A DNA stretch of 64,000 nt. It comes from Acetobacterium paludosum (GTDB lineage Bacteria; Bacillota; Clostridia; Eubacteriales; Eubacteriaceae). The position numbers and the translations under genes were made by a program. A model generated the notes under the pieces. The model was given only the letters and a program-made list of their open reading frames with translations, made no database searches and was not told the origin of the DNA. Below are positions 34,882 to 44,701 of the stretch, one piece after another (the first letter of the stretch is position 1; each line of letters starts with the position of its first letter). The stretch is from the NCBI RefSeq assembly GCF_008086595.1, contig NZ_RXYA01000001.1, forward strand, positions 338,627 to 402,626, in the 5' to 3' direction.

Positions 34882-36180
34882 ATGATGGAAGAAAAACAGC
34901 ATAAGAATAAATTCTATTCACTGGATAATGCCGGATTTTTATATACGGCCATTGCATCCTCCCGGATGTCAACCGTGTATCGAATATCGGTAGGGTTATC
35001 TGATCCAGTTGATGCGACTATTCTTCAAAAAGCGCTGGAACAGATTATTCATCGTTTCCCTTATTTTCAGGTAACCCTGAAACGGGGCATTTTTTGGTAT
35101 TATTATCAGCACACCGAGGCGATCCCTAAGGTTGGGGAAGAAACCTATTATCCTTGTAAAACGATGCGGCAGCGGCAGGGAAAAACCTTTCCATTTCGGG
35201 TATTGTATTATAAATCCTATATTCACGTTGAATTTAATCACAGTATCTGTGATGGTGCTGGGGGATTGGTATTTACCCAAACCTTGCTCATCGAATATTT
35301 TAAAATACAAAAAGGAATCAGTCCCAAGAATTTGGGTAAAGCCATGGATATCGAGTCTGAAGTTGATCCCAAAGAATTTGAAGATTCGTTTAAAGTCTAT
35401 TACAAAGGAAAGGTGCCATCACCGCCGAGCAGTAGAAAAGTATTCCATTTTCCTTTTGAGTTGCTTGATAAAGGGGAGTATCTTTTGCTCACCGGAATTG
35501 TTCCGGTTGATCCGCTTTTAGGTCTGGCAAAGATACATCAGTGTACCATTACCCAATTTATGCTGGCCTTATACTTTGAAAGCATTCAGGAATACATCCA
35601 GGGTTTACCGATGAGTGAAAAAAAGAAGCAACGTCAGCTAATAGCCATAAATGTGCCGGTTGATTTAAGAAAAATGTTTCCCTCCATTACGCTAAGAAAC
35701 TTTTTTATCAGTTTAAATCCGGAAATTGATTTAGCTTTTGGTTATTATACGCGTGAGGAAATCATTGAGCAAATAAAGGGATACATGGGTTTATACATGA
35801 ATAGAAAAAATATCAATCGTTATATTTCAAGGAATGTGCGAAATGAGCAATTTATATTTTTGAGAATCATTCCACTTTGGGTTAAAAAGCTTTTGATGCC
35901 AATCGTTTATAATCGATTTGGAGAACGGGGATATACCAGTGGGCTTTCGAACCTGGGTGTTGTCTCTGTACCTGAAGAAATTAAGGCTTATGTTAAAAGT
36001 TTTGAAGTTTTCCCGCCGCCCAGCGCGGAAAGTCGGCTTAAGCTGGTGATGGTCAGTTATAATGGCAGTCTTTCCCTTTCATTTGGAAAAACGACCGGGG
36101 AAACAGTGATAGAAAAAATATTTTTTAGAAAAATAAGAAAGTTAGGCATTCCTGTGAAAATAGAAACGAACAAGAGGTGA
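34882..36180 (+). CDS. Condensation-domain-like acyltransferase
   Basis: About 432 residues; ATGATG at 34879-34884 gives two possible starts behind GGAGGCG. The chloramphenicol-acetyltransferase/condensation fold is indicated by FNHSICDGAGGLVF near residue 120 (a HxxxDG active site), MPIVYNRFGERGYTSGLSNLGVV near residue 345 and SYNGSLSLSFGKT near the end. Relatives are called alcohol acetyltransferases or condensation proteins. It is followed after 4 bases by a zinc-ribbon membrane protein, a pairing seen in clostridia. Substrate unknown. Confidence 0.75.
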   Translation: MMEEKQHKNKFYSLDNAGFLYTAIASSRMSTVYRISVGLSDPVDATILQKALEQIIHRFPYFQVTLKRGIFWYYYQHTEAIPKVGEETYYPCKTMRQRQGKTFPFRVLYYKSYIHVEFNHSICDGAGGLVFTQTLLIEYFKIQKGISPKNLGKAMDIESEVDPKEFEDSFKVYYKGKVPSPPSSRKVFHFPFELLDKGEYLLLTGIVPVDPLLGLAKIHQCTITQFMLALYFESIQEYIQGLPMSEKKKQRQLIAINVPVDLRKMFPSITLRNFFISLNPEIDLAFGYYTREEIIEQIKGYMGLYMNRKNINRYISRNVRNEQFIFLRIIPLWVKKLLMPIVYNRFGERGYTSGLSNLGVVSVPEEIKAYVKSFEVFPPPSAESRLKLVMVSYNGSLSLSFGKTTGETVIEKIFFRKIRKLGIPVKIETNKR

Positions 36181-36184
36181 AGAA

Positions 36185-36904
36185 ATGGCTTATTGTCCAA
36201 AATGTGGGGTTGAAGTTGAACACGGTGTAGAAAAATGTCCCTTGTGTGATTTCCCGATTCCCAATGTCGGCGATGCGCATGAGTCTGTGAATAGTAAATA
36301 TCCTCAGGCGATCAATACTTATTCGGAAGACCATCTGGGGAAAAAAAATCTGGCCTTTTTTTCGATTGGCATCATTGCCTTGAGCATGGTCGTGATCATC
36401 GGTGTGGTTTATTTGGTTTATCCCTGGAATCATGCGCTGCTCAAATATGCGGCATTGGGATTCGTCAGCATCTTTGCCATCATTTTTTTCGCTATGAATT
36501 ATTTAAAACCCAATTATAATTACCTTGGCGCTTATCTGACGGTGGTGATAACCTGTTATTGTGTCTATAATATCAGCGGCAGTCAGAATAATTGGTTCTT
36601 AGATTATGCACTGCCCATAGCGACCCTGCTGTATTTAGGCGTCAGTCTGTTCCGATTGGTTCTTAAGCATACCCGGCATCAAAGTAAATTTGTTTTTATT
36701 CCTACGAATATCATTATTTTCGGCATTGTTTTAGCCATTGGTCTGGATGGAATTATTAGTTTGAATATCTTGGGCAACCTTCATTTGACCTGGTCTTTGG
36801 TGGTAGCGGCATCCGGAGTCTGTATCATTATTTTACTTCAGACAGTTTATCACCGGATTCCGGAAAAGACGAGAAAAATAATCCGCGAGAAATTGCATAT
36901 TTAA
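36185..36904 (+). CDS. Zinc-ribbon membrane protein (DUF6320-like)
   Basis: 239 residues. YCPKCGVEVEHGVEKCPLCD at the N-terminus is a four-cysteine zinc ribbon; a soluble linker (to residue 55) is followed by six hydrophobic helices. Proteins with this layout typically follow a condensation-domain acyltransferase gene as here, which suggests they form a functional pair at the membrane, perhaps modifying a lipid. Function unproven. Confidence 0.7.
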   Translation: MAYCPKCGVEVEHGVEKCPLCDFPIPNVGDAHESVNSKYPQAINTYSEDHLGKKNLAFFSIGIIALSMVVIIGVVYLVYPWNHALLKYAALGFVSIFAIIFFAMNYLKPNYNYLGAYLTVVITCYCVYNISGSQNNWFLDYALPIATLLYLGVSLFRLVLKHTRHQSKFVFIPTNIIIFGIVLAIGLDGIISLNILGNLHLTWSLVVAASGVCIIILLQTVYHRIPEKTRKIIREKLHI

Positions 36905-37284
36905 ATATCAATGAATGGCCAAAGAATTATGGGTAACGTCAAAATCATTGATAGATTAATAAAAAATATAAACCTGAATTATACGGTTCAATCCCGGTAG
37001 TTCAGGTTTTTTTTCTTAAGAACTCTTAATAATAATAAAATTCCTGATTAGCGAAAGTAAATAAAACAGATCCGGATTTTGATTAACGATACGCCGATTT
37101 TAATTAAAGTGTAACGTTAATAGAAAAACGATATATTTAGCGAAAATAGGTTTAAACATAAGAAAAATTGAGCGAAAAATTCTATCTACAGATTAAAAAA
37201 TTATCCGTGTGATTGAATGGTTTTGTGTTAAATTGAGGAACCATCATTTGATGGTTGAGAAAATTAATTAAAGGAGGCATTATA
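36905..37284 (+). other. Terminator and promoter region
   Basis: 380 bases without a gene. AACCTGAA (36971) pairs with TTCAGGTT (37001) and a T-run follows: terminator of the preceding pair. The rest is AT-rich and should contain the promoter of the CoA-transferase genes; TTGATT/TTGTGT-like boxes exist but none is convincing. Confidence 0.5.
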
Positions 37285-37995
37285 ATGGCAATGCAAATCA
37301 CACCAGAAGAAGCCGTTAAAAAAATCAAAAATAAATCCTCGGTTATGATCGGCGGATTTTTAGGAGCTGCCGTTCCGCTTGTTATGATTGACAAAATGGT
37401 TGCAGAAAAAATAAAGGATTTAACGGTGATCAGTATTGGTGCAGGTTATCGTGGTGGCGGGGTGGATATCGGAAAATTAGTTTTGAACCGGCAGATTGCT
37501 AAGTATATTACTGCCCATGTTGGAACGGATCCTAATTTGATTAAACAGATTGTCAATCAGGAAATAGAACTGGAGCTAAGTCCGATGGGTACTTTTGTTG
37601 AGCGAGTGCGTGCCGGTGGTGCCGGTTTGGGTGCAGTCGTAACACCAGTGGGAATTGGCACAGAAGTTGAAGATATGGCCGAAAAAATTATAATTGATGA
37701 AAAAGAATATCTGTTATTCAAACCAATTCATGCCGATGTAGCCATTATTAAAGCTTTTCGAAGCGATTCATTGGGAAATCTGCAATACAAAGGAATGAGC
37801 AATACAAATCCCATTATGGCGACAGCAGCCGATATTGTCATTGCTGAAGTAGATGAAATTGTTGAGGTGGGAGAAATCAACTGTGAAGCGATTGGAACAC
37901 CGGGAATTTTTGTTGATTATATTGTCCAGGGACATACTTATGAGGAACGAAAAGAAATTTATGAAGCCTTGTGGATTTCCACAAATAAATTATAG
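37285..37995 (+). CDS. CoA-transferase subunit A (3-oxoacid/acetate type)
   Basis: 236 residues from the ATG at 37285, behind AAAGGAGG; an earlier in-frame ATG lacks a site. The family I CoA-transferase alpha features are VMIGGFLGAAVPLVMIDKM near residue 23, PMGTFVERVRAGGAGLGAVVTPVG near residue 102 and KAFRSDSLGNLQYKG near residue 160. With the B subunit it would move CoA between acetate, acetoacetate, butyrate or related acids. The substrate cannot be read from sequence. Confidence 0.88.
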   Translation: MAMQITPEEAVKKIKNKSSVMIGGFLGAAVPLVMIDKMVAEKIKDLTVISIGAGYRGGGVDIGKLVLNRQIAKYITAHVGTDPNLIKQIVNQEIELELSPMGTFVERVRAGGAGLGAVVTPVGIGTEVEDMAEKIIIDEKEYLLFKPIHADVAIIKAFRSDSLGNLQYKGMSNTNPIMATAADIVIAEVDEIVEVGEINCEAIGTPGIFVDYIVQGHTYEERKEIYEALWISTNKL

Positions 37996-38006
37996 GAGGT
38001 TGGAAA

Positions 38007-38645
38007 ATGCCGAAAAATTATATCGCGAAACGGATTGCAAAAGAATTTAAAGACGGCATGTATGTTAATTTGGGAATTGGTATTCCTACTGAATCTGCAA
38101 ATTATATACCTGAAGGCACGCATGTTTATTTGCAAACAGAAAATGGCGGACTCATGTTTGGGCCAAAACCGCAAAGAGGAGAAAGTAATCCGGATATTGC
38201 CAATGCCGGAGCAGAACCGATTACCATGCTTCCAGGCGGAGCCGTTTTTGATGTGGCAACCTCCTTTGCCATGATCAGGGGGGGGCATATTGATATGACT
38301 GTGGTAGGGGCGTTAGAAGTTGATCAAGAGGGCAGCATTGCCAGTTGGAAAATTCCCGGCAAATTACTAACCGGAATGGGCGGAGCAATGGATTTATTGT
38401 ATGGCTGTAAAGAAGTCATTGTGGCAATGACCCATACAGATAAATACGGGAAAGCCAAAATCCGTAAAAAATGCACATTGCCGTTGACCGCTGCAGGAGT
38501 AGCGGACTTAATTATAACCGACAAAGCAGTTTTTCGTGTAAATAAAGATGGCTTATATTTAGAAGAACTGGCACCAGGTGTAACGGCTTCTGAAGTGAAA
38601 CAACTGACAGAAGCAGAAATTGTCAACATTAAGGAATGGGAATAA
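38007..38645 (+). CDS. CoA-transferase subunit B
   Basis: 212 residues behind TAGGAGG. NLGIGIPTESANYIP near residue 20 and TENGGLMFGP near residue 44, where the glutamate is the catalytic residue that forms the enzyme-CoA thioester. LPGGAVFDVATSFAMIRGGHIDMTVVGALEVD is well kept. Pairs with the gene 11 bases upstream. Such pairs let acetogens activate acids without ATP. Confidence 0.9.
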   Translation: MPKNYIAKRIAKEFKDGMYVNLGIGIPTESANYIPEGTHVYLQTENGGLMFGPKPQRGESNPDIANAGAEPITMLPGGAVFDVATSFAMIRGGHIDMTVVGALEVDQEGSIASWKIPGKLLTGMGGAMDLLYGCKEVIVAMTHTDKYGKAKIRKKCTLPLTAAGVADLIITDKAVFRVNKDGLYLEELAPGVTASEVKQLTEAEIVNIKEWE

Positions 38646-38809
38646 ATCGAAAGTGTTTTTCATAGTGTTTTAATCAAATAAAGCAAAATAACAAGGTGAA
38701 TTTTAAGCCAGCATTCTGATTAAATGCATCAGGCGCGAACAAGTTTTGACTCTTCCAATTCGATGCATATTACCAGATAAATGTTGGCTTTAAGGTTCGT
38801 TCTTATTTT
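38646..38809 (+). other. Short region between convergent genes
   Basis: 164 bases, no gene seen. GCCAACATTTATCTGG (38770-38785) is loosely complementary to nearby GCCAGCATTCTGATTA (38708); no clear terminator. Confidence 0.3.
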
Positions 38810-39343
38810 TTAAAGCAATCGGTATTTCCGATTAAGCATGTCTTCTCGTTCTTTCCAATCAGACATAAGTGTTCCAAGGGCGCCATAAAAAGATAAACTA
38901 TGGTTGGGGAAACGAAAATGAAGCATTTCATGAAGGGCAATATATTCAATGCATTCTTTAGGCGTTTTGATCAATTCAAGATTAAGGATCACTCGTTTGC
39001 TTTTGGGTGAGCAGGATCCCCAACGGTCTTCGAGGCGATAAATCTTCAATTCTGGAAAGCTGACCTGATACGGAGCGGCTTTGACAATTGCGGTGGACAT
39101 CGCATCCACAAAAACATCCCGGGCCTGTTCCCGGTACCACATATCTAAAACAAATTCTTTTTGTTTAGCTGAGTTCATATCCTGGACCGAAAGAACCATG
39201 TTGTAATTATCAATGATTACACCGGTATCATAGGATTCCTCCACCATTAGGCGGTAGTTATCACCAAGAAATTTATGCTTTTCTCCCGTTTGAAACTGAA
39301 AATTTTTCAAAAGTTCAGGAACGGTATCAAGATTATCAAACAT
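38810..39343 (-). CDS. YgjP-type (SprT-like) metallopeptidase
   Basis: 177 residues from the ATG at 39343: the minus-strand GGAGGT lies 9 bases upstream and overlaps the alternative ATG at 39358. Zinc motif in YIALHEMLHFRFPNHSLSFYGAL near residue 138 (HExxH), preceded by RWGSCSPKSKRVILNLEL, a combination typical of the YgjP/DUF45 family. The N-terminal half is beta-rich. Physiological substrate unknown. Confidence 0.88.
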   Translation of the reverse strand: MFDNLDTVPELLKNFQFQTGEKHKFLGDNYRLMVEESYDTGVIIDNYNMVLSVQDMNSAKQKEFVLDMWYREQARDVFVDAMSTAIVKAAPYQVSFPELKIYRLEDRWGSCSPKSKRVILNLELIKTPKECIEYIALHEMLHFRFPNHSLSFYGALGTLMSDWKEREDMLNRKYRLL

Positions 39344-39588
39344 AAGGTTTACCTCCATCTTCTAATAACTGATCTATAATAATTATTATATCGAAAAACC
39401 AGCCCAAGCAGAATGAAAATAGTTGTCAGCATAGGAAAAGAATTAGTAGTGGAATTACAAATTTTTGCTATCAACGATTAGACCTGTACAATCAGGAGAA
39501 AAATGTTATAATTAGATATTATAATAAGCAAAGTATTCGCAAAAACAAAAAATGAGAAGGAAAAATCTTTCAAATGAGAGGAGAATTT

Positions 39589-40365
39589 ATGGAAACAACA
39601 CTAAGTGTCACATTGATTCAACATACACCGGAACCAGAAAAATTAGTGGCGGCTGCGGCTAAGCTTTGTTACTCAAAAGCCGGTGCCAAGGAGATCATGG
39701 AAGATCTAACTGATGAAAATGTCGAAAGATTTTTATCCCGATTGATGGACATGGGTCATGCGTCACCGATTGAACATGCCACCTTTACCTTTGCCATTGA
39801 AGGCGTCAGCCGTTCATTGACCCATCAATTAGTCCGTCATCGGATGGCGAGTTTTAGTCAGAAATCGCAACGGTATGTCAGTGAAGGGCAGTTTAATTAT
39901 GTCATTCCACCGGAAATAAAATCCTTGCCTGATGGGGAAAAAATATTTATTGAAGGAATGAAAAATGCCCAAATGACGTATGATCTTCTTGCCGAAAAAC
40001 TTATCGCTAAGGTAACAAAGGATTTAGTTGCGACTGGCATTTCAGAAAAAAAAGCAGCTGCGGCAGCAGAAAAACAGGGAATTGAAGACGCGCGATTTGT
40101 ATTACCCAATGCGTGCGAAACAAAAATTGTGGTAACGATGAATGCCCGGGAGTTGTTGCATTTTTTTAATCAACGCTGCTGTAATCGTGCTCAGTGGGAA
40201 ATAAGAGAGTTGGCCACGCAAATGTTAATTGAATGTAAAAAAGTTGCACCATTGCTTTTTAAAAATGGAGGTCCGCGATGTGTCGAGGGACCTTGTCCCG
40301 AAGGCAGCATGACTTGTGGACAAATTAACGAAGTAAGAGAAAAGTTTGGGAAATTCAACAAATAA
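39589..40365 (+). CDS. thyX: FAD-dependent thymidylate synthase
   Basis: 258 residues from the ATG at 39589 preceded by GAGAGGAG. The ThyX signature [15 protein letters not shown] lies near residue 84. Also present are [22 protein letters not shown] and [22 protein letters not shown]. It makes dTMP from dUMP with methylene-tetrahydrofolate, FAD and NADPH, leaving tetrahydrofolate rather than dihydrofolate. In this folate-rich organism that choice saves a reductase step. Confidence 0.97.
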   Translation: METTLSVTLIQHTPEPEKLVAAAAKLCYSKAGAKEIMEDLTDENVERFLSRLMDMGHASPIEHATFTFAIEGVSRSLTHQLVRHRMASFSQKSQRYVSEGQFNYVIPPEIKSLPDGEKIFIEGMKNAQMTYDLLAEKLIAKVTKDLVATGISEKKAAAAAEKQGIEDARFVLPNACETKIVVTMNARELLHFFNQRCCNRAQWEIRELATQMLIECKKVAPLLFKNGGPRCVEGPCPEGSMTCGQINEVREKFGKFNK

Positions 40366-40398
40366 AGTTCATAAAAAAATGAAGGGTTGTGAAAAAGC

Positions 40399-41256
40399 AT
40401 GTCAGAAATTAAAAATCCTGAAAAACAGAATGTGTTAATATCGTTAATCGTAGCTGTTTTAGGAATCGTTATTATTTTAGTGCCTTTTGTGATTGCAAGT
40501 TTGGCTAGTTATAGCTTCTATTTTATATATTTTGGCGTGCTGGTTATTCTGGTTGCCATCGGTTATAGTGTCTTTTATTACAGGCGTTATCGACAATTCA
40601 ATGCTTTTTTAGAAAAAAAAGATGAATCATTGGTATGGGAATATGATGAAGCCAAATACAGAGCATTTGTTGGAGAGTTAAGTAAACTTCAAAGAAATGC
40701 TGATAAGAAAAAAGTTTGGATTCTTTTGGGATTAGAACTCATCATAGCAATATTAATGACGGTAACATTTTCCGGAAGTATGAGATGGTTGGGAGTTTTG
40801 TTTTTTGTTTTCTTTGGGGGGACTTCGTTGTTATTTCTGCTTGTATTTCCTCAAAGTTTTAAGGCCCGGGCACTTCTTAAACCGTATGTCACCATCATTA
40901 ATGAGGACAGTGCCTATATTATGGGACGTTTTCATAAATGGTCGAAGGCTCAGGCAAAAATAAAAAAATATAATAATGGTGACGATGTATATAAGGTTTT
41001 AGCCATTAATTATGAGTCATTAACCAGGAATGGAAAACTTTTTCAGGAATGGTCGGCAGTGATACCGGAACCCGATGATAAAGATGTGATTGCTGAATCC
41101 AAAAAATGGATCAGTCGGATTAACAAACTTTCAAGAATTCGGGAAAAAGAAAAAGCTGAAAAAAAATCATACTCAGAACAATTTTATGATCGGATGATGG
41201 GAAAAAACAAAAAGAAAAAAGAAGAAAAAGTTCCCGATACAAAAACACTCAAATAA
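40399..41256 (+). CDS. Membrane protein of unknown function
   Basis: 285 residues. Two hydrophobic hairpins, about residues 12-55 and 110-150, are separated by a charged segment; the C-terminal 135 residues are soluble, with YVTIINEDSAYIMGRFHKWSKAQAKIKKY and a very Lys-rich end. No known family recognised. Weak site (AAGGGTTG) before the start. Ends in a bidirectional terminator shared with luxS. Confidence 0.6.
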   Translation: MSEIKNPEKQNVLISLIVAVLGIVIILVPFVIASLASYSFYFIYFGVLVILVAIGYSVFYYRRYRQFNAFLEKKDESLVWEYDEAKYRAFVGELSKLQRNADKKKVWILLGLELIIAILMTVTFSGSMRWLGVLFFVFFGGTSLLFLLVFPQSFKARALLKPYVTIINEDSAYIMGRFHKWSKAQAKIKKYNNGDDVYKVLAINYESLTRNGKLFQEWSAVIPEPDDKDVIAESKKWISRINKLSRIREKEKAEKKSYSEQFYDRMMGKNKKKKEEKVPDTKTLK

Positions 41257-41286
41257 AACAAAAAGCCCGCAAGGGCTTTTTGTTTT
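41255..41286. terminator. Bidirectional terminator
   Basis: AAAACAAAAAGCCC, loop, GGGCTTTTTGTTTT between convergent genes; overlaps the luxS stop codon. Confidence 0.9.
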
Positions 41287-41764
41287 ATTGGGGATAAACC
41301 ATGTTTTTCGGTTGCATATTTTCAAGAATCTCGGCGAGAAATTTCTTTGCTTCAAACCGAGCCATGGGAAGATTCATGTCAAGGTAATTTCCACAGTCGC
41401 GGGGAGAAGCACCAGGAATATCATCGTTAAAATCAGCCATGAAAGCGAATAATTCAGTCAATAAAGGAATAATATCCTGAGGGGTAAGTTCCCCCTTCAT
41501 CAGGAGATAAAAGCCGGTACGACACCCCATCGGTCCGAAATAAACGATCTTGTCACTAAGAACGGGATCATTTCTTAAAAAGGTTGCCCCTAAGTGTTCC
41601 AAAGCGTGGAGCTCAGCGGTGTTGATGACCGGTTCTCGGTTGGGTTCTTTCATGCGAATATCAAAGGTGGTAATGCAGTGATCATCACAATAATCTTTTC
41701 GTGAAAGATAGACTCCTCGTAATAAATCCAGATGATTGATGGTGAAGCTTGCTATTTTATTCAT
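41285..41764 (-). CDS. luxS: S-ribosylhomocysteine lyase
   Basis: 159 residues. Metal motif HALEHLG near residue 52 and MGCRTGFYLLM near residue 80 with the third ligand in DCGNYLDMNL. It splits S-ribosylhomocysteine to homocysteine and the autoinducer-2 precursor, recycling S-adenosylmethionine products. Downstream of recU with a 3-base gap. Confidence 0.97.
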   Translation of the reverse strand: MNKIASFTINHLDLLRGVYLSRKDYCDDHCITTFDIRMKEPNREPVINTAELHALEHLGATFLRNDPVLSDKIVYFGPMGCRTGFYLLMKGELTPQDIIPLLTELFAFMADFNDDIPGASPRDCGNYLDMNLPMARFEAKKFLAEILENMQPKNMVYPQ

Positions 41765-41767
41765 TTT

Positions 41768-42304
41768 TTATTTTTCCTTTCCAGTAAGATAAAGATTAAT
41801 GGTCTCCAAATAATGGAGGCGGATGTTGTGAGCGGAATAGATCCGCAGGTGCTGATCGAAATCCGCATAAGGGATGGATTTGCGTCCGTCATTTTGGGCA
41901 CGATCCCAATAGGCTTTTAAGATTTCGAAGGGAAGCAGAAAGGTTTCATCACAGAATTTAAAATGAACAATGAGAAAGGAGAGCCCTTCCTGTTTGTCAA
42001 AAGCGTCCATAAATTCTATTTGATGACGGTGAATGTTGGCTATCGGCAACCGTTTCTGATTGGTTTCCTTGGCATCAAAACAGACCGGTATGCCCTGAAT
42101 GTTTCCCAAATAATCCACCGTGCTCTTTTCTTCAAAATAAGCCAGCTTAATGGTTCCCTTGCCGGGGTCCAGTTCAACCGGTTTAATGGCGGTTGGTATT
42201 TTTTGAACCACCGCTAAGCCCTGCTCCAAATAAATTTTATTGGTGATATTTAAATTTTCTTCAAGTTGACTTCCCCGAAGCCCTCTACTGGTCCAATAGC
42301 CCAT
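41768..42304 (-). CDS. recU: Holliday junction resolvase RecU
   Basis: 178 residues. The start GYWTSRGLRGSQLEENLNITN is characteristic, followed by VVQKIPTAIKPV, STVDYLGNIQGIPVCFDAKET (nuclease core D, E/K) and FEILKAYWDRAQNDGRKSIPY. RecU resolves four-way junctions in firmicutes. It starts 3 bases after the pseudouridine synthase gene ends. Usually recU neighbours a penicillin-binding protein gene; that is not the case here. Confidence 0.93.
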   Translation of the reverse strand: MGYWTSRGLRGSQLEENLNITNKIYLEQGLAVVQKIPTAIKPVELDPGKGTIKLAYFEEKSTVDYLGNIQGIPVCFDAKETNQKRLPIANIHRHQIEFMDAFDKQEGLSFLIVHFKFCDETFLLPFEILKAYWDRAQNDGRKSIPYADFDQHLRIYSAHNIRLHYLETINLYLTGKEK

Positions 42305-42306
42305 AT

Positions 42307-43287
42307 CTAAACCGCGGCGTCAAAAGACTCACTGAATCCGAAATTTTTCAGTGATTTCAGAAAAATGTAAGGGAAGGGCGCCTCAAAGGTTTTATTCATG
42401 GTTGTCAGGGTGAATTCAGCACTGTGAAGCAGCTGGTTTTTTACGCCAAAATCTTCATACAAACGGCTGTTGATATGACGATTCCCATATTTAGGATCTC
42501 CAAGAATGGGGTAACCCATTGCTGAAAGCTGAACCCGTATCTGGTGAGACCGACCGGTCTGTAAGGTGATTTTCAACAAAGAGTAATCGCCGTGACTTTC
42601 GATTGTTTCATAGTTTAAAATGGATTTTTTGTCCGTAGCCGAAGTCGGCTTTTCAGAAAAAGTAACGGTGTTTTTAATCGGATCTTTTTTTAAGTAACCG
42701 ATAATCTCTCCGCATTCCTTTGGATGACCCAAGATCAAAGCATAATATATTTTCCGCGTTTGATCTGTTCGGATCGCTTCATTAACCGATTGTAGGGTTT
42801 TATAATTTTTGGGAACGAGAATAATCCCAGTCGTGTTTTTATCAAGGCGATTGGCACAGGCGGGAGTGAAGGTAAGATTGACCTTTGGATTGTAATCACC
42901 CTTTTTAATAAGATAATCAACGGCATAATCAACAAGCGATAATTCATCGGTTTTATCCGGTTGGGTAAGAATTCCGGAAGGTTTGTTAAGGACTAAAAGA
43001 TTGCTGTCTTCATAAATAATATCTAAAGAGGTATCGTTTATAGAAATCTTTTTATTGAGTGTCCGTGATGATCGAAAATTTGAAATGGTTTCCTCAGAAA
43101 AATAAATATGAAGCACATCGCCTGTTATAATCTTAGTGGATGGTTCGGATTTTTGGCCATTAAGCTTTATTCTTTTTTTACGCAGCATTTTTTGGAGAAA
43201 TCCAGTGGATGCCTGGGGCATGAGCTTTTTTAGAAAACGATCTAATCGTTGATTGTTTTCATTCTCAGTAATAATAATTTCTTTCAT
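42307..43287 (-). CDS. RluA-family pseudouridine synthase
   Basis: 326 residues. N-terminal S4 domain (RLDRFLKKLMPQASTGFLQKMLRKKRIKLNG), then the catalytic domain with ANRLDKNTTGIILVPKN near residue 146 (catalytic Asp of HRLDxxTSG type, here ANRLDKNTTG) and TGRSHQIRVQLSAMGYPILGDPKYG near residue 243. It makes pseudouridine in rRNA (RluC/RluD class); the exact site is not clear. Confidence 0.93.
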   Translation of the reverse strand: MKEIIITENENNQRLDRFLKKLMPQASTGFLQKMLRKKRIKLNGQKSEPSTKIITGDVLHIYFSEETISNFRSSRTLNKKISINDTSLDIIYEDSNLLVLNKPSGILTQPDKTDELSLVDYAVDYLIKKGDYNPKVNLTFTPACANRLDKNTTGIILVPKNYKTLQSVNEAIRTDQTRKIYYALILGHPKECGEIIGYLKKDPIKNTVTFSEKPTSATDKKSILNYETIESHGDYSLLKITLQTGRSHQIRVQLSAMGYPILGDPKYGNRHINSRLYEDFGVKNQLLHSAEFTLTTMNKTFEAPFPYIFLKSLKNFGFSESFDAAV

Positions 43288-43376
43288 ATAGGATCCTTCT
43301 ATTGTATTTTTGTAATTATTATACCATGGAAACGATCAAAAAAAACAGCGTTTGAACAGCATTAATCAAAGTAATT

Positions 43377-43427
43377 AAAAAGAGCGCGTCGCATTTTAAC
43401 TTGATAAGTCATTTTGCGACACGCTCT
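43377..43427 (-). terminator. Terminator of fba
   Basis: Stem AGAGCGCGTCGCA at 43381 pairs with TGCGACACGCTCT at 43415; a T-run follows on the minus strand. Confidence 0.85.
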
Positions 43428-43460
43428 AAAACGGAGAATCATAGTAATTAGGGATACAAC

Positions 43461-44390
43461 CTATCGTTTATTGCTGCAACCCAAAACATTTTTGATTTTA
43501 TGAGCAACCATTGCTTTTATGGCAGAACGACCGGGTGCTAAATACTGACGGGGATCAAACCAACCGGGATTTTCAACAAAAACTTTTCGAATAGAAGCAG
43601 TCATTGCTAAACGTAAATCGGTATCAATATTTATTTTACACACGCCAGATTTCGCAGCTTTTCTAAGCATTTCTTCTGGAACGCCTTGAGCACCGGGAAT
43701 TTGGCCACCATATTGATTACATAAATCCACAAATTCTTTGGGGACAGAAGAGGCACCATGCAGTACCAGTGGATATCCAGGAAGAAGGTTTGTAATGGTA
43801 TCAAGTCGTTCAAAATCAAGACGCGGTTCGCTTTTAAATTTAAAAGCACCATGACTTGTACCAATTGTTATTGCTAAAGAATCACAACCGCTCTTTTCAA
43901 CAAATTCAACCGCTTCATCCGGATCGGTGAATGTTGCATTAGGAGCACTTACAACAACGTCATCTTCAATACCAGCCAGTTTACCCAGCTCGGCTTCTAC
44001 CACAACGCCGTGATCATGGGCGTAGTCCACTACTTGTTTAGTTAAGGCAATATTTTCTTTAAAGGGATGTTGCGATCCGTCAATCATTACGGATGTAAAG
44101 CCAGTGTCAACACATGCTTTGCAAATTTCAAAATCGGAACCATGATCCAGATGTAAACAGATATCTAAACCGCTGACTTCAATTGCAGCTTCTACTAGTT
44201 TTCTTAAATAAACTGGATTGGCATATTTACGAGCGCCGGCAGATACTTGAAGAATAAGCGGTGCCTGTTCTTCACCAGCGGCTTCAACAATACCCTGGAT
44301 GATTTCCATGTTATTAACATTGAAAGCACCTACTGCATAACCACCCTCATAAGCTTTTTTAAACATTTCGGTTGATGTTACTAATCCCAT
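43461..44390 (-). CDS. fba: Class II fructose-bisphosphate aldolase
   Basis: 309 residues. ICLHLDHGSDFEICKACVDTGFTSVMIDGS near residue 75 contains the zinc His and the catalytic Asp; YPLVLHGASSVPKEF and ICKINIDTDLRLA provide the other zinc and phosphate sites. It splits or forms fructose-1,6-bisphosphate in glycolysis and gluconeogenesis. The minus-strand leader has AGGAGG before the ATG. Single gene with strong terminator; the upstream 44391-44611 is AT-rich promoter DNA. Confidence 0.96.
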   Translation of the reverse strand: MGLVTSTEMFKKAYEGGYAVGAFNVNNMEIIQGIVEAAGEEQAPLILQVSAGARKYANPVYLRKLVEAAIEVSGLDICLHLDHGSDFEICKACVDTGFTSVMIDGSQHPFKENIALTKQVVDYAHDHGVVVEAELGKLAGIEDDVVVSAPNATFTDPDEAVEFVEKSGCDSLAITIGTSHGAFKFKSEPRLDFERLDTITNLLPGYPLVLHGASSVPKEFVDLCNQYGGQIPGAQGVPEEMLRKAAKSGVCKINIDTDLRLAMTASIRKVFVENPGWFDPRQYLAPGRSAIKAMVAHKIKNVLGCSNKR

Positions 44391-44611
44391 TTTCGAAAAC
44401 CTCCTAAGTGTATTTAAATTATAAGATGTTTGTATTTATGACAATGTCAGTATACTCTATTTTGTAGGAATACTCAAGCTTCGAGCGAAAATTGACAAGA
44501 ATTTATACTACTTTTACAATTTCAAAATTTGTAAAAATCGATAAAGAGTGCGTTAAAATTATAACAAATATAATTATTTAGAACGCGTTGTGGCAAGACA
44601 AGGGCAATATT

Positions 44612-44674
44612 AAAAAAAGTGCCCGATCTTGCTAATTATCAGTAATAATGATAATTAACGATATCGGGCACTTG
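44612..44674 (-). terminator. Terminator of folT
   Basis: Long stem: AAGTGCCCGAT.. at 44618 pairs with ATCGGGCACTT at 44663; seven T follow on the minus strand. Confidence 0.88.
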
Positions 44675-44701
44675 ATGAGAGCTTGCAGGAGTTTTTAAAA
44701 A